64,000 nt of DNA, taken from the NCBI GenBank assembly GCA_041391425.1, contig JAWKNZ010000009.1, positions 62,001 through 126,000 of the forward strand. Direction: 5' to 3'. Shown here one piece after another: positions 27,118 to 38,395 of the stretch. Numbering within the stretch: position 1 is the stretch's first letter; each line of letters opens with the position of its first letter. The notes beneath the pieces were generated by a model. The model saw only the letters and a list, made by a program, of their open reading frames with translations, made no database searches and was not told the origin of the DNA. The position numbers were made by a program, and so were the translations under genes. Source of the DNA: JAWKNZ01 sp041391425. Lineage in GTDB: Bacteria > Bdellovibrionota_B > Oligoflexia > Oligoflexales > JAWKNZ01.

Positions 27118-27662
27118 TTTTAGCTCCTTGTAGACAGGTATTTACGGTACCTGGTAGAGACGATGGACCTTATTTCCATCTTATACATGGGTGTATTAAT
27201 ACATTGCTTACGTGCTTTCTAATAGCATGTGTTAATGTATTACACTTAAGCGAACGAAGATCTCCTATCATATACATTTTGACAGTACAAACAGTTTCTC
27301 ATCAATATTTCATCAATTACTTGGGAAGACGCTGACTGATCTCGAGAATGTACCATTTCTGCCTCAAAATTGCACTGTTATTTCATACGAAATAGAAAAA
27401 TTCCTCTGATAACTTCCTAATAAAGGGCCTTTGTCAGTATATTTTATTTCTTAAATATTAATATATTACGACTATTTGTCTATTTTTTGTGAAAAGTCCA
27501 TCAAGTTTTGGCAAATCAATGCCGATAGCTATAGAAGGATGAGTTTATCGATGGATAGGTAGGAGCTAAGTTTACCTACGCTGAGATAGAGCCAATTGCG
27601 GTCAGTAGTTTATTCAAGCACCCACGTTTTAGTTGTGGGCATCCTTAAATTTGGAGTTTGCT
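27118..27662. other. Divergent intergenic region, no gene
   Basis: It separates the exported nuclease-like gene and a lipoprotein gene. TAATACATT near 27190 recurs inverted as AATGTATTA near 27235, a possible operator. CCCACGTTTTAGTTGTGGG near 27621 forms a small hairpin just before the lipoprotein ribosome site. Confidence 0.4.
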
Positions 27663-28569
27663 ATGGACGTCTCCATGAAGTCAAATAAGTTGTTTTTAGC
27701 TCTGTTCGTTCAGCTTGCTTTTTTGTGGTCATGCGGTGAGAGAAAAGGTTCTGCAATTGTGCCAGTTAAGAAAGATAAGCCTTCGGAATCTACTCCTGAT
27801 AATGCAAATTTGGGGGAAGCTCAACAACAAGTGGGATTGGGCCCGTGTACAAGGCAAACCCCACGTAATTGTGTGCCGGTTGATTTTGGCTACTCGTTGG
27901 TTGGGACTTTGGGACCTATGCAAGGTAATAATCCGGGTTTTATTGGAGAACCTAAGCAGCCGGTTCATTGGCAAATTAATGTAGCTTCAAAAGGTGACCT
28001 TACTAGAGAGCTTGGAGTTTATAAGTCTGGAATGGACTTTTATGGATATGCAGTTCGTTATGACTCAGCAGGAGCCATACAGCAACCTCAGCAGATTAAC
28101 GGTAGTGTTCAGCAGATATCTGGTATGGCTAATACCTATTCTAATATTAAAATTGATTGGGCAAATCCTCCCTTCCGAGGGAAGATGGTCTTGGTGGTTC
28201 GTGATATTACTTTGTGCCGAGCTCGTTCTAAGCCAGGTATGGAAGCATTATGCACAGAATTTAACGGGCCAAATGAATTATTCGAACGCAATATCGAAAT
28301 TCCTTTTAAAGTTGCAAAAAATATTATTTCTGAAAGCCAGAAGAGGAAGCATTTGGGGACAGCTCGCAGCTTGTATGGTTTTAGGTTTTGGCGAAATTGC
28401 TGGAGCCGATCGTTTTAATTCAGAAGTACTTGCCGGAACGATTCAAGGGGTTACTGGTAATTCTGGGACTGGATCGGCAGGCTGTTATACAGGAAATGAT
28501 TATATTCCTCAGCAGCAAGGAACGTACAGGACCGTATCAGATAGCAGTAATGCTTTTGCATCTCCCTAA
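27663..28569 (+). CDS. Secreted lipoprotein, unknown function (frameshifted)
   Basis: The start ATG at 27663 has GGAG six bases upstream. The signal peptide MDVSMKSNKLFLALFVQLAFLWSC has a lipobox (LWSC). The mature protein begins with a Lys/Pro/Ser linker, has a CTRQTPRNC loop and beta-rich sequence. The frame breaks near 28316-28321 (A6 where five would keep frame) and continues as GQLAACMVLGFGEIAGADRFNSEVLAG, ending in a Gly/Ser/Gln-rich tail with YIPQQQGTY. No known family is recognised. Confidence 0.55.
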
Positions 28570-28650
28570 TAGGCGATCTGGCGTCGGTATTACTTGACAG
28601 GGCATTTTGTTTTTGCGTCTTGATATTACTCTTTGCTTGACCGCAGGCTT

Positions 28651-28920
28651 CTAGAGTTTCCTAAGGGATTTGATCTTTGTGCTATTGCTTGAAATATCTT
28701 CGTTATAATATCTATTTTGGTTTGCTTCACCGTATTTATCGATGAAATCTTTCATGAATGCGGCTATGACCTTAGAGCCTGAGATTCTATGTTTTTTACA
28801 TAACGACATGAATTGCTTATACAATAAAGCGTCAATATAAAAGCTATATTGTCGCTTTTTGTCTTTTTTTGAAGGGTTCAGTAGCCTTGCTATATTGCTA
28901 TCTTCGTTATTCCATTCCAC
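28651..28920 (-). CDS. Small protein with ribbon-helix-helix-like core
   Basis: The 89 residues start with GTG. The central RQYSFYIDALLYKQFMSLCKK and ISGSKVIAAFMKDFIDKYG fit a strand-helix-helix pattern as in CopG/Arc-type repressors, with basic flanks. No toxin or plasmid gene lies nearby. It is convergent with the lipoprotein gene ending at 28569. Weak ribosome site. It may be a small DNA-binding regulator. Confidence 0.45.
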   Translation of the reverse strand: MEWNNEDSNIARLLNPSKKDKKRQYSFYIDALLYKQFMSLCKKHRISGSKVIAAFMKDFIDKYGEANQNRYYNEDISSNSTKIKSLRKL

Positions 28921-29106
28921 GATAAAATTATACTTTCTAAATATGTAAGGACTTGTTTATTAGCTTTATAGTATATAATTTAACATAAGCGAAGCTATGA
29001 GTATCGTTAGATTACTGTAATGAATTTGCCGGGTGGAATTTTGTAAATTTAGCTCAAGGATTAAAATAAATTCTACGTGGGTACAAAATCTGAGGGAACT
29101 TTTATC

Positions 29107-29872
29107 ATGTGTCGTTCGAAAAATTTTCATTTGATAAAATTCATATGGTTGACGGGATTCTTGTTTGCTCATCAAGGTGTAGCAAGGGTAGTTAATCAGC
29201 TATCACCTGATATTATTATATGGAAATATGAGGTTATTGGTACTTTTGGTCATGGTCCTTCCGCAAGTTTAAGTGCTAAAAATTGTAAGAATGATAGTCA
29301 ACATGTTGATTATGACTGGCTAGATTGTAGGGAAGCTTTGAACAAAAATATAATATGCCTGCGTTTCATGCTATCTACGCAAAGAAACTCAAACATTTCT
29401 TGTCGTGTTATTAAATTAACAACATTGACAAAAAAGTTGCTCCGTTACAAAATAGTGTTGGAATAGGGTTTTCTCATGGGAGAGCTGGTCGTGGTTATAA
29501 TGTCAAATTTTTTGATCAGGCAACCCTGAGTTCAAGATTTAAAAGAAGGATTACGAATATTTGGAGGTGGTATCAAAGCATTGGCATACGATTTTGTTGG
29601 GTTGTCAAACTGCCGCCTGGATGCTGCAAAGGCTACTTATAAATTTCATGTGTTTTTGCGTTATGATACAGCTAGTGGAACATCCCTATCGCAACTGGGA
29701 TAGGAACGGCTTTTTAAAGTTACCATATGAAGATTCCGTATTTGAAAGGTATGGCGTATTCCAGAGTGAGTCATACGACTATAATTCCGATAAAACTAAC
29801 GAGAATGATAAAAAAGACAGTGAAGGCTTGCTTTTCGAAGAACGAGACCGCTCCTATATACTTCCTAATTAA
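29107..29872 (+). pseudogene. Secreted protein remnant with several frameshifts
   Basis: A signal peptide is clear at the start (MCRSKNFHLIKFIWLTGFLFA) with GAGGG upstream. Coding-like sequence then alternates among all three frames: VNQLSPDIIIWKYEVIGTFGHG, then KVAPLQNSVGIGFSHGRAG and YNVKFFDQATLSS, then FVGLSNCRLDAAKATYKFHV, then RNWDRNGFLKLPYEDSVFE to a Lys/Asp/Glu-rich end. At least three indels are needed. The family is not recognised. Decay or poor sequence in this stretch both fit. Confidence 0.5.
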
Positions 29873-30043
29873 AAACAATATATAACACTTTAATAATAAT
29901 GTAAAAATGTATAAAATATTGACAATTTTATATTGTTATTATAATAATCTATAATAATCCATATCATGTATGGGTTATTTACCGCGCCATATGCTGAATC
30001 TATAAGCTGAAGTGTTATTTTGATTGTTGTGTTGGGAGGCGTT

Positions 30044-31869
30044 ATGAAGTGTTATGTGGCTCATATTTATTTTTTTCTTCTGTCATGCCTATGATGTTTC
30101 TTTATTCGTGTGGATCTCATAAGCAGAAATTATCCATCAACGCTCTGTTCCAGAGTCGTACGTGCCAGGTAGCTTCCTTGTGAGCTTTATCGGAGAAAAA
30201 GGATTGCTTTACGATAAATCATAAATTGGAAGATGTAGCTACAGAGTTTGGCTGTAAACTTGAAGCATCAGAAGGAGAATTAATTGGGAGGTAGTGATTC
30301 TCTTTCTGTAATGTCTGAAGATCTCTTAGCTATAGCGTCAATTTAAGTGAGTGTAATTTGGACCGTGATGAGACTGGTCAAATGCTCGCAAATTTCGATC
30401 AAATTAGAAGGAGTTGTGGCTTCAGAAGCTGAGGCTTTGGCTGCAGCGACACCTTTTTTTGGGAAGAAATACTGATCCTTATCGAAGCAAGCAATATTAT
30501 CTTGATTTTATCCATCGTGATAATGCTTATGTAAGTTATCGAAGGCTAATGGGATAAATCAAAAAACTGTTAAAATCGCTGTTTTGGATTCAGGTCTTGA
30601 TTTGGATCACCCGGACTTGAATGATATTGTTTTGAAAGATGAAACGGGTAACTTGGTTATTTAGCAGTTTTTTGTTGGTAAAGGCTCACAAGGAGCCCCT
30701 GATCAAGAAATAGAAGATCTCAATGGTCATGTTTACTCATGTTGCGGGAACTATTGCTGCCAGATCTTTAAAATCGTGAAGGGATTACGGGCCTTGCTTC
30801 TTGTATGAATGTCAAGATTATTCCCGTTCGTGTGTTAAACGCTAAAGGACTTGGAAGTAGCATAGAGATTAATCGAGGGATTCGCTGGGCTGTTGATCAA
30901 GGTGCGCAGATTGTTAACCTTTCTTTGGGTTATGAAATAAGCCTCTCTAAAACCAATACATCCATGTTTAAAAATGATTTTTTTGCAAGGCTTGCAAAAA
31001 GGGGAGTTGTTGTTTTTGCGGCGGCGGGTAATGACGGTTTTGTCAATGGCTCGTCTACAAATAGTGGGGTGCGTTATTCATTTCCCGCAAGTTATGATCA
31101 TGTGATAGCAGTAGCAGCGACAGATAAAGCTGGAAAGTTATCAGATTTTACTGTGCGTGGTGATAGGATTGATATTGCAGCGCCAGGGACTGGGATACTA
31201 GCAACTTATTCTGAGGGAAGTTATGTTTATTCCAGTGGTACTTCAATGGCATCGCCGATTGCTGCTGGTAGCTATGGTTTAGCATTAGCGAATATCATTG
31301 ATCGTCTTGGTCCTCTCGATCGTATTAGTCCAAATATTTCTATCGATTCAGTTGAATCAGCTCTCGTAACTGGTTTTACTTTGGAGAAAAGTGATGTTGC
31401 ATCTCAAGGTATTATCGATGCGAGTAAGCTGTTATCAATATTAGATACTAAATTTCCTCTTAAAAAAGTTGATGCACCAGATGAAGGAGAGAAGAATGAG
31501 TCCAGTAGTACTAGAGGATCCAGCGGTAATGGAGGTTCTGAAGTTAGCTCTGACAATAGTGGTGATACCACTACTTCAGATAATTCTTTAGATAAAGTAA
31601 CATTTGCTTTTGAAGGTTTGTCAGAAGGTCAAGTTGTTTCCGGTTTTCACAATATACAGTTGCAAGGTGTTCCCAGTGGCACAGCATTAATAGCTTTGTA
31701 TTGGGGAGAGAAAAAATCGCCTTTCACAACGATAAATGTTCAATCAGAGTCAGAAGTGAAAACCAAAACTAGATGGTCATTTAAAGGAATTGGAAAGCTA
31801 AGGGCATATGCCTTTAGCGCCAACCGGAATGTCGTAGCTAAGACAGAAATATTGTTACAAGGAAAATAA
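30044..31869 (+). pseudogene. Subtilisin-like serine protease (S8), N-terminal half frameshifted
   Basis: The gene begins with GGGAGG and ATG at 30044. A lipoprotein signal (VMPMMFLYSC) is split by a frame change in a T run. Remnants of an I9-type propeptide (GSFLVSFIGEK), the catalytic Asp (KIAVLDSGLDLDHPDL, about 30575) and the catalytic His box (GH-TTHVAGTIAA-like, about 30725) lie in different frames. From 30805 the frame is open for 354 codons: GVVVFAAAGNDG with the oxyanion Asn region, then catalytic Ser in GTSMASP (about 31240), then a Ser/Gly/Asp-rich tail and a beta domain. An intact paralogue lies at 38394. Probably not translated as one protein. Confidence 0.8.
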
Positions 31870-32013
31870 ATTTATTATGCTGGCTAGCTTTGTAGGTTAT
31901 TTACTATATCGTTTCAATAGCAAAGTACTCTTTTCTGGTCGGCATAACTTTTCCTTTGTGCTTTGATATTATGCATGTTACGAGGTATTTAAGGCGATTT
32001 AGTAAGAGAGCCG

Positions 32014-32045
32014 AGCCGGGCGTGTTAATAGCCCGGCTTTTTATT
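32014..32045 (+). terminator. Rho-independent terminator after the subtilase pseudogene
   Basis: AGCCGGGC at 32014 pairs perfectly with GCCCGGCT at 32031 around a 9-base loop, followed by TTTTATTA. It stands just upstream of the flavoprotein gene. Confidence 0.85.
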
Positions 32046-32067
32046 ATGCTTAGAATGAGGCTATACC

Positions 32068-33308
32068 TTGGTTGAACAATTAAAAGTTGCTATTGTTGGT
32101 GGGGGTGCTGCTGGGTTTTTTGCTGCGATTAACACAGCTTGGCAGAATCCGCATGCGTTGATTGAAGTTTTTGAAGGTTCCAGCCGTGTGTTGACTAAAG
32201 TCCTTATTTCTGGCGGTGGTCGATGTAACGTCACCCACCACTGTTTTGAGCCTAAAAAGCTTGTTGCAAATTATCCTCGTGGGTCTCGGGAGTTGTTAGG
32301 CCCATTTACTAAGTTTGGGCCTTTGCAAACTATTGAGTGGTTTAATAAATTAGGTGTTGAATTGATAATTGAAAAAGACGGTAGGATGTTTCCCAGCACC
32401 AACTCATCACATACGATAGCTGATACTCTCAAAAAATCTGCTGAAGAGGCGGGGTTACTGTTTATTTGCGACGGCAGGTGGTAAAGATAACTAAAGAACA
32501 GAATGGCTTTATGCTTACGTTGCACCGCCATGAACCTCAATTTTTTCATAAGGTATTACTAGCCACTGGTAGTGCTCCTGTGGGTTATAGGTTAGCTGAA
32601 AATTTAGGTCACACTGTGACCGATTTGGCTCCATCTTTATTTACTTTTAGTATTGAAGACGTACGATTACGAGATCTAGCTGGTTTAGCGTTTGATGATG
32701 TTAAATTGCAATTAGTGTTAGGCTTGAAGAAAAAAGAAATTATTGAATTTTCTGGTCCTCTTCTCATTACTCATTGGGGATTAAGTGGTCCAGCTGTTTT
32801 AAAATTATCCGCCTGGGCAGCAAGAGAGTTGTTCGCTAGGCAATATCAGGCTGAATTGTCTATAGATTTTTTGCCGCAAATCTCTAAAGGGGCTGTTAGA
32901 GAAGCGCTTGTTATGACAAGAAAAGAGCATAATAAAAAGAAGGTGATGAATTTTAAACCCTTCTCTTTACCAAGACGTTATTGGAATAGGCTAATAGAAG
33001 TAGTTTTAGCAGATAAAGAAATTTTATGGGGGCAGCTAAACGATTCACATATAGACTCTTTGATCGATCAATTATGTAGTGCTTCCTTTAAGGTCTCTGG
33101 GAAGGGAACATTTAAAGAAGAGTTTGTGACCTGCGGTGGGATTAGTTTAAAAGAGGTAGATTTTCGTTATATGGAGAGTAAAAAATGTGCTGGCCTATAT
33201 TTTGCTGGCGAAATTTTGGATGTTGATGGAATTACGGGGGGATTTAATTTTCAAAATGCTTGGACAACAGGATGGCATGCAGCTCAGCATATTGCTAAGT
33301 CTAATTAA
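32068..33308 (+). CDS. BaiN/HI0933-family flavoprotein (frameshifted)
   Basis: This is a FAD-dependent oxidoreductase of about 413 residues. The dinucleotide-binding motif VAIVGGGAAGFFAA is at the N-terminus, then the family signature LISGGGRCNVTH and the later LITHWGLSGPAVLKLSAWA. The C-terminal GGISLKEVDFRYMESK, LYFAGEILDVDGITGGFNFQNAWTTGW is the second FAD-contacting region. The frame breaks at the G run 32451-32454 (one base short) after SAEEAG and resumes as VTVYLRRQVVKI. The start is TTG with GAGG seven bases upstream. Substrate unknown; family members reduce varied substrates. Confidence 0.85.
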
Positions 33309-33376
33309 TTTATCCCTTAAAATATATTTAAGAGCTATTTCTTAGAGGATGGCTTTCATAATCTGCTAGAAAAAAG

Positions 33377-33420
33377 CACCAGAGTTATGCATAGATACCT
33401 CCGGTGTTTTTTATTTTTTT
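33377..33420 (+). terminator. Rho-independent terminator of the flavoprotein gene
   Basis: CACCAGAG pairs with CTCCGGTG (one mismatch) around a 14-base loop and is followed by TTTTTTATTTTTTT. Confidence 0.75.
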
Positions 33421-33575
33421 ATGCTTTGCATATCTACTAGTTATATAGAGGCAGCTCTTAATAACATAACCTCTTTCGATGCTTTAAAGTTGACTGAAAA
33501 TTCATGCTAATAGTACTATTTGATAGTATACTGGAGTGATACTAAAGTTGTTTCACTTTCTGAGGGCTGATTGAG

Positions 33576-36033
33576 TTGTTGAAACGAAAAAAGCAGCAAA
33601 AAAAAAGTGTTAATTCACTCTGGTCTAATGCTATGCCTTGGTATGGTCCCGCCTTATTTTTTATCTTTACTATAATATTGCTTGCAGGCCTTATCTTTGT
33701 TGTTTTGGATCAGGCTGAACAAGAAAAAAATGATCACCTTTTGTCAGATATTAGTTCAACGGAAGAAAATATTACAGATCGACTTATCGGGATTAGGGAT
33801 TACTTGATCCTTTTGTCTGAAGAGTATTTAGATGAGCGTTTGGATGAGATTAAGTTTCGCGCTAAAAGTGAGAGATTTTTGATTGAACGTTCGGAGATAG
33901 TCAGTATTTCTTTTGTTGATAACGAAGGTATAAGACAGTGGGTTATACCAGAATCGAAGGAACATTTTGAAGGTACTAGCTTGCTGAGGCCAAACCTATT
34001 GAAAGCATTTGAAGAAGCAGGTGAAAGTGGACATCCTATTTTTTCGCTACCTTTTATTTCTTTTAAAGGTGAGTCTGTCGTTAACTTGCATGTTCCTGTT
34101 TCTAATCAAAAAGAAGTGCTAGGGGTTATCGCTGCTCAAATTTCTCTTAAGCTCCTTGTTGAAAATGCGACTTATCGGCCTTTGAGAGAAAAGTATATGA
34201 TTACTCTCGAGGATGATACTGGTAGGACTTTTATAAGTTTGAAATCTCTAAATCAAGTTGAGTCCCAGTTTAGCGAAAGTGTGCCACTTTCAACTATGGA
34301 TGGTAATATCAGTCTTAGCTTTACTAAATATAAGACACCTGTCAATTGGATCATTGTAATATTAACTGTCCTTTGTATAGGTCTAATTTGCAGCCTGGTG
34401 TGGACGATGTTAACTATTGGTCGTGATAACTTTCTTCGAAAGCAAGTGCAAATTCAGTTAGAAAAGGCAAAGAAGGAGGCTGAAAGGGCAAATCGCGCTA
34501 AAAGTGAGCTTATCGCGAATATTAGCCACGAAATAAGAACTCCGTTGGGAATTATACAAGGGTGTACAGATTTATTACACATTTATAATAATTCGGAGGC
34601 AGAAAAAGAGGGCTTGGTAAAAACAATTAAGAGGAATAGTACTTGTTTATTAGAGTTGGTAAACGATTTATTAGATTTATCTAAAATCGAAGCTGGGCTA
34701 CTAGAAATAGAAAAGAACGGTGTTTCATTGAGAGGTCTTATTTCTAGTGTACATGCTTTGTTTAAAGCATCTTTCGAGCAAAAAGGTATAGCGCTAATTT
34801 TTAATTTTAAGGGATCTGTTCCTAAGGAAATTAATACTGATGCAAATAGATTGCGACAGATTCTCATTAATTTAATTGGGAATGCTTTGAAGTTTACTGA
34901 AAAAGGACAGGTATCGGTGGATATCCAGGTGTTAAAAAATAATGAAGGTGAAAAAGCTAGTAGCACTATATTGGAAATAAGTGTCTGTGATACTGGAATT
35001 GGAATGAATGAATTGCAAAAGACAAAACTATTTTCTCCATTTAGCCAAGGTGATAGCTCTATATCAAGAAATTATGGCGGTAGCGGTTTAGGACTTGCTC
35101 TTTCTGCAAAACTTGCTCGGATGTTAGATGGTTCGATCAAGTTGATTGCTAGTACACCGGGAAAAGGCAGCGAATTTAGATTGATTTTATTATTAGATGA
35201 ATATGCTTCTGATAAAGAGCTATTTTTAGAGCCCTTAGATGGAAATTTGCAATTAGATGAGTATGATAAAGATTCACCTTCGACTTATAGCCTTGCAGGA
35301 TGCACTGTATTAATTGTTGAGGATTGTCTCGATAATCAAAGAATATACGCTAGATTTTTGGAGTTTGCAGGAGCCCATGTATTAATTGCGGGTAGTGGGG
35401 TGGATGCCTTAGAATATGCTAATGGGTTTGACGGTGTTATTTTGATGGATATTCAAATGCCTAAGATGGATGGATATGAGACGACTAGGTGTATGCGTAA
35501 GATTGGCTTTAGGGGGCTATTATCGCTTTGACTGCACATGCAATGAAGGGTGAACGGCAGAGGTGTATAGAAGCTGGTTGTGATGAATATTTAAAAAACC
35601 TGTAAGTCCCGATGAACTTATTGCAACGGTTGCTAGATTTAATAAAGGTGATTTAGGTCATAAATTAAAGAATTCCAAGCAGGGTTTAAATGTGGATGAA
35701 AAAAGAAGTATAAAAGGTCCTATATTTTCTCTTTTTCAGAATGACCCAAGAGTATTAGCAGTATTGCCAGGATTTATAAATAATTTGCAAGGTCGGATTC
35801 AACTTATGAAAGAAGCTGTTGATAAAAATGATTGGGAGCAGCTGCTAGTTTTATCTCATAAGTTAAAAGGAACAGCTGGTAACTATGGTTATCCGCAATT
35901 ATCAAAATTAAGTGGACTTATTGAGGAACAGACTGTTGAAAAAAAGTTGAACGTAATTATGAAGTCATTGTGTGAGTTAGAAGATCTTGGACGAAGAATA
36001 TTAGATGCTGAAGTAAAATCAAAGCTCGCTTAA
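33576..36033 (+). CDS. Hybrid sensor histidine kinase (HisKA-HATPase-REC-Hpt), two frameshifts
   Basis: TM1 spans about residues 19-43 and TM2 about 253-278, enclosing a periplasmic sensor domain of about 210 residues. The kinase core follows: HisKA with ANISHEIRTPLG (phospho-His about 315), HATPase with NLIGNALKFTEKG, DTGIGM and GGSGLGLAL. A receiver has phosphoacceptor Asp in ILMDIQMPKMDG. The frame breaks at G5 35512-35516 and again at A6 35593-35598; restoring one base in each gives AIIALTAHAMKGE and YLKKPVSPDEL, completing the receiver. An Hpt domain with SHKLKGTAGNYG (about 35865) closes the protein. The NtrC-type regulator downstream is the likely output. Confidence 0.88.
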
Positions 36034-36162
36034 AGCCTATAGGCATTTTTAGGTATTAGATGGTTGGGTAAAAATGCTGTAGCTATGTAATAATGATATT
36101 TGAAGTCAGATAGGCAAGATAATACGCTCAGGCTTTTTTGGAATTGGAGTGGTCGAGAAAAA

Positions 36163-37543
36163 ATGGAAGCAATTAAAAAAAGTCGCATCGACTTATGATT
36201 TTAGAAGATGATGTAGATATGATGTCTTTATTGAAGAGCATGTTTGTCTCTGATGGGTTTACTGTCAGTTGTGCTTCTAGTTTTCCAGAAGCTAGAGGAT
36301 TATTGCGGTTTGCTAGTTTTGACGCGGTACTGCTTGATTTGCAAATAAATAAAGATCAGAGTAGTGAGTTGTTCCCTGAAATAATGGAACGAAATCCCTT
36401 AACTAAGATCATAATTATGACAGCACACGGATCTATAGACAAGGCTGTTAATTGTCTGAGGAAGGGAGCGAGTACTTTTATCTGTAAATCACATGATCCA
36501 AATGCATTAGTACAAGAAGTAAAAGATCATCTTTTATAGACAACGATTTAGTCGTGCCAGATATTGAGGCTGAAATAGCGCAATCAGGGATCATTGGCAA
36601 GAGCTTTGCTTTTAGACAACTGATTGAGCAGATCGAGCAAATCAAAAATGTGGATGCTACAGTCTTAATTTTTGGAGAGTCTGGAACAGGAAAGGAATTG
36701 GTTGCGAGGGCCATACATAGCACGTCCAGGCGTCAACAAATGCCATTTGATGGTATTAACTGCGGCGCTATTCCAGATAATTTGCTGGAAGCAGAGTTTT
36801 TTGGTTATAAGAAAGGTGCATTTACAGATGCAAAGTCTGATCGAAAAGGGCTTTTTGAATCGTGTTCCAGCGGTGTTCTTTTTTTAGATGAAATTGGTGA
36901 AATTCCTATCCATTTACAGGCTAAATTGCTCCGAGTTCTTCAAGAGAAAACTGTTCGCCCTCTAGGTGGTAGTAAAGCTGTACCTATAGACGCACGTGTT
37001 ATTTGCGCGACGAATAAGAATCTTGATGAAGAAGTAAGAAAGGGCCTTTTTAGAGAAGATCTTTATTTTCGTATCTCAGTTTTTCCCATATTTGTACCTC
37101 CATTGAGGGAGCGGATTGAAGACATTCCTTTATTGGTCGAATATTTTACTCGAAAGTTTAGTGAAATATATAATAAGCAAGTTGCTTTGCCTTCTAATGA
37201 AATTATTTCTCGTTTGATGTCTTATAAGTGGCCAGGTAATATTAGGGAGCTGCAAAATAGTATTGAAAGGGCAGTGGTGTTTTCACGGGATGGCCAAATT
37301 CATTTGCAGGATATTTTTTTAAAATCCAATCAATCTAACAAGGCTGACGGTGATGGGGGAGTTGCCGCTCCTTCTGTTAATTATTTGGTTGCAAAAGAAG
37401 AGTTTGAAAGGTCATTTTTGACTAGACTGCTTGGAATTACCAATGGAAATATTTCGGAGGCTGCAAGGATTTCAGGAAGGTTTCGTTCTGATATTTATAG
37501 ACTTATGGAAAAATATCGAATGGATAACCGCGATTTTCGTTAG
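36163..37543 (+). CDS. NtrC-family sigma-54 response regulator (two frameshifts)
   Basis: A receiver (about 1-120) has the acidic pair LEDDVDM, phosphoacceptor Asp in AVLLDLQIN and the Thr in IIIMTAHGS. The sigma-54 AAA+ domain follows with Walker A GESGTGKE, the sigma-54-contacting GAFTDA loop and Walker B FLDEIGEI, then a Fis-type helix-turn-helix (NGNISEAARISGRFRSDIYRLM). Frame is lost at A7 36175-36181 between the start MEAIKK and LMILEDD, and at A4 36521-36524 between receiver and AAA+ domain; one base restored at each gives a single protein. It is encoded just after the hybrid kinase and just before a sigma-54 promoter. Confidence 0.88.
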
Positions 37544-37619
37544 GTGTATTGTGGTTTTTTTCATTTGGATGCAGACTCTATCATAGTTAAATATACCATT
37601 ATTAGGCTCAATTTATTTT

Positions 37620-37636
37620 TGTAGTTTTTTGCTACA
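37620..37636. promoter_or_regulatory. Candidate activator-binding palindrome
   Basis: TGTAG and CTACA are spaced by seven bases, about 105 bases upstream of the -24 element of the sigma-54 promoter, a normal distance for an enhancer site. It is inferred to be bound by the adjacent NtrC-type regulator. Confidence 0.35.
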
Positions 37637-37737
37637 TGTTGTCTTTTTTGTCCTACAGTAGCGTTTATGGCTAATTTCTGTTTTTTATTTTAACCTATTG
37701 AAATTAAAAATAAAAATATTGTCATGATTTCAGCCAA

Positions 37738-37756
37738 ATTGGCCTATTCTTTGCTT
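37738..37756 (+). promoter_or_regulatory. Sigma-54 (-24/-12) promoter
   Basis: TTGGCCTATTCTTTGCTT has the invariant GG (37741-37742) and GC (37753-37754) separated by exactly ten bases, with a TTGGC/TTTGC context close to consensus. It lies about 105 bases before the small secreted protein gene, with no other gene between. Confidence 0.75.
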
Positions 37757-37859
37757 TTGCACTCTTAAGGTAATGAAATGTTGGCGCAGTGCTTATTAGA
37801 TGAAATGTTGATAAGTATGTGTCTGTAAATCCTCATTTTTTGTGATTGTAGGAGTCAGA

Positions 37860-38123
37860 ATGAAAGTTTTTGCAAATGTATTTTTAGCGGCACTTATAAT
37901 GTTACCTGCATTTAGCGCCCAAGCAGAAAAAAAAGTAGCAATGAAGAAAAAGACAAACTGGTGCTGCATGCTTGATGAAAAGCCTGTTATGAGCACTGGC
38001 AAAAAAGCTAAGAAGTTATGTGTTAAATCAGAAACAGAGCCAACTGCAGAAAGCAAAGCTAAAATGGTTAAAAAGTTTGTGACCCAATGCACTGAAGCTG
38101 GCGGAGCTTGGCAACAACAATAA
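37860..38123 (+). CDS. Small secreted Cys protein, probable sigma-54 target
   Basis: The 87 residues begin with a signal peptide (MKVFANVFLAALIMLPAFSAQA). The ATG at 37860 has AGGAG six bases upstream, better than the start six codons before. The mature part is Lys-rich with four Cys: the pair in NWCCML, then KLCVKSE and TQCTEAGGAWQQQ at the end. The last motif, C-x3-GG-x-W, matches the repeat of the Cys-rich lipoprotein at 24122. The product is probably a small periplasmic or secreted disulfide protein of about 65 residues. Family not recognised. Confidence 0.7.
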   Translation: MKVFANVFLAALIMLPAFSAQAEKKVAMKKKTNWCCMLDEKPVMSTGKKAKKLCVKSETEPTAESKAKMVKKFVTQCTEAGGAWQQQ

Positions 38124-38143
38124 GCAGGTTGTTTTTTCGAGTA

Positions 38144-38326
38144 CTAGGGCGTTGACGTTTCATTTCCTACTACGAGCCAAACCCTTGAGTCACAACGTTG
38201 TCAGGGTTTCAAAAATTATCCTCAATGTACATCTAGTACACCTCCGGTAATTTTTGAAACCCTTCCTAGCTGCGACTTTCAAGTATTTGTCTCTCGCTAC
38301 GAAAATGAAACGTCAACACGCCCTAG
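38144..38326. repeat. Family C inverted-repeat element
   Basis: Terminal inverted repeats CTAGGGCGTTGACGTTTCAT and its near-complement (CGTCAACACGCCCTAG) enclose 183 bases. A second inner pair, GGGTTTCAAAAATTA and TAATTTTTGAAACCC, surrounds ATCCTCAATGTACATCTAGT. One copy is seen in the window. The centre resembles the cores of families B and D. Confidence 0.8.
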
Positions 38327-38360
38327 ACTTGATTTACTTATACAATTAAGTAATATAGTT

Positions 38361-38395
38361 CACAGAGGCTGAAAATTCAGCCTCTGTGATTTTTT
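38361..38395 (+). terminator. Strong rho-independent terminator
   Basis: CACAGAGGCTGAA and TTCAGCCTCTGTG form a perfect 13-base stem with a two-base centre, followed by ATTTTTT on the plus strand. It ends the secreted Cys protein unit and overlaps the stop of the convergent subtilase gene. Confidence 0.88.

Noticed and set aside
35512..36524. Phase variation of the histidine kinase and regulator through homopolymer tracts
   Set aside because: The tracts are short (4-7) and the same type of break occurs in housekeeping genes such as the PBP, so sequence error is simpler.
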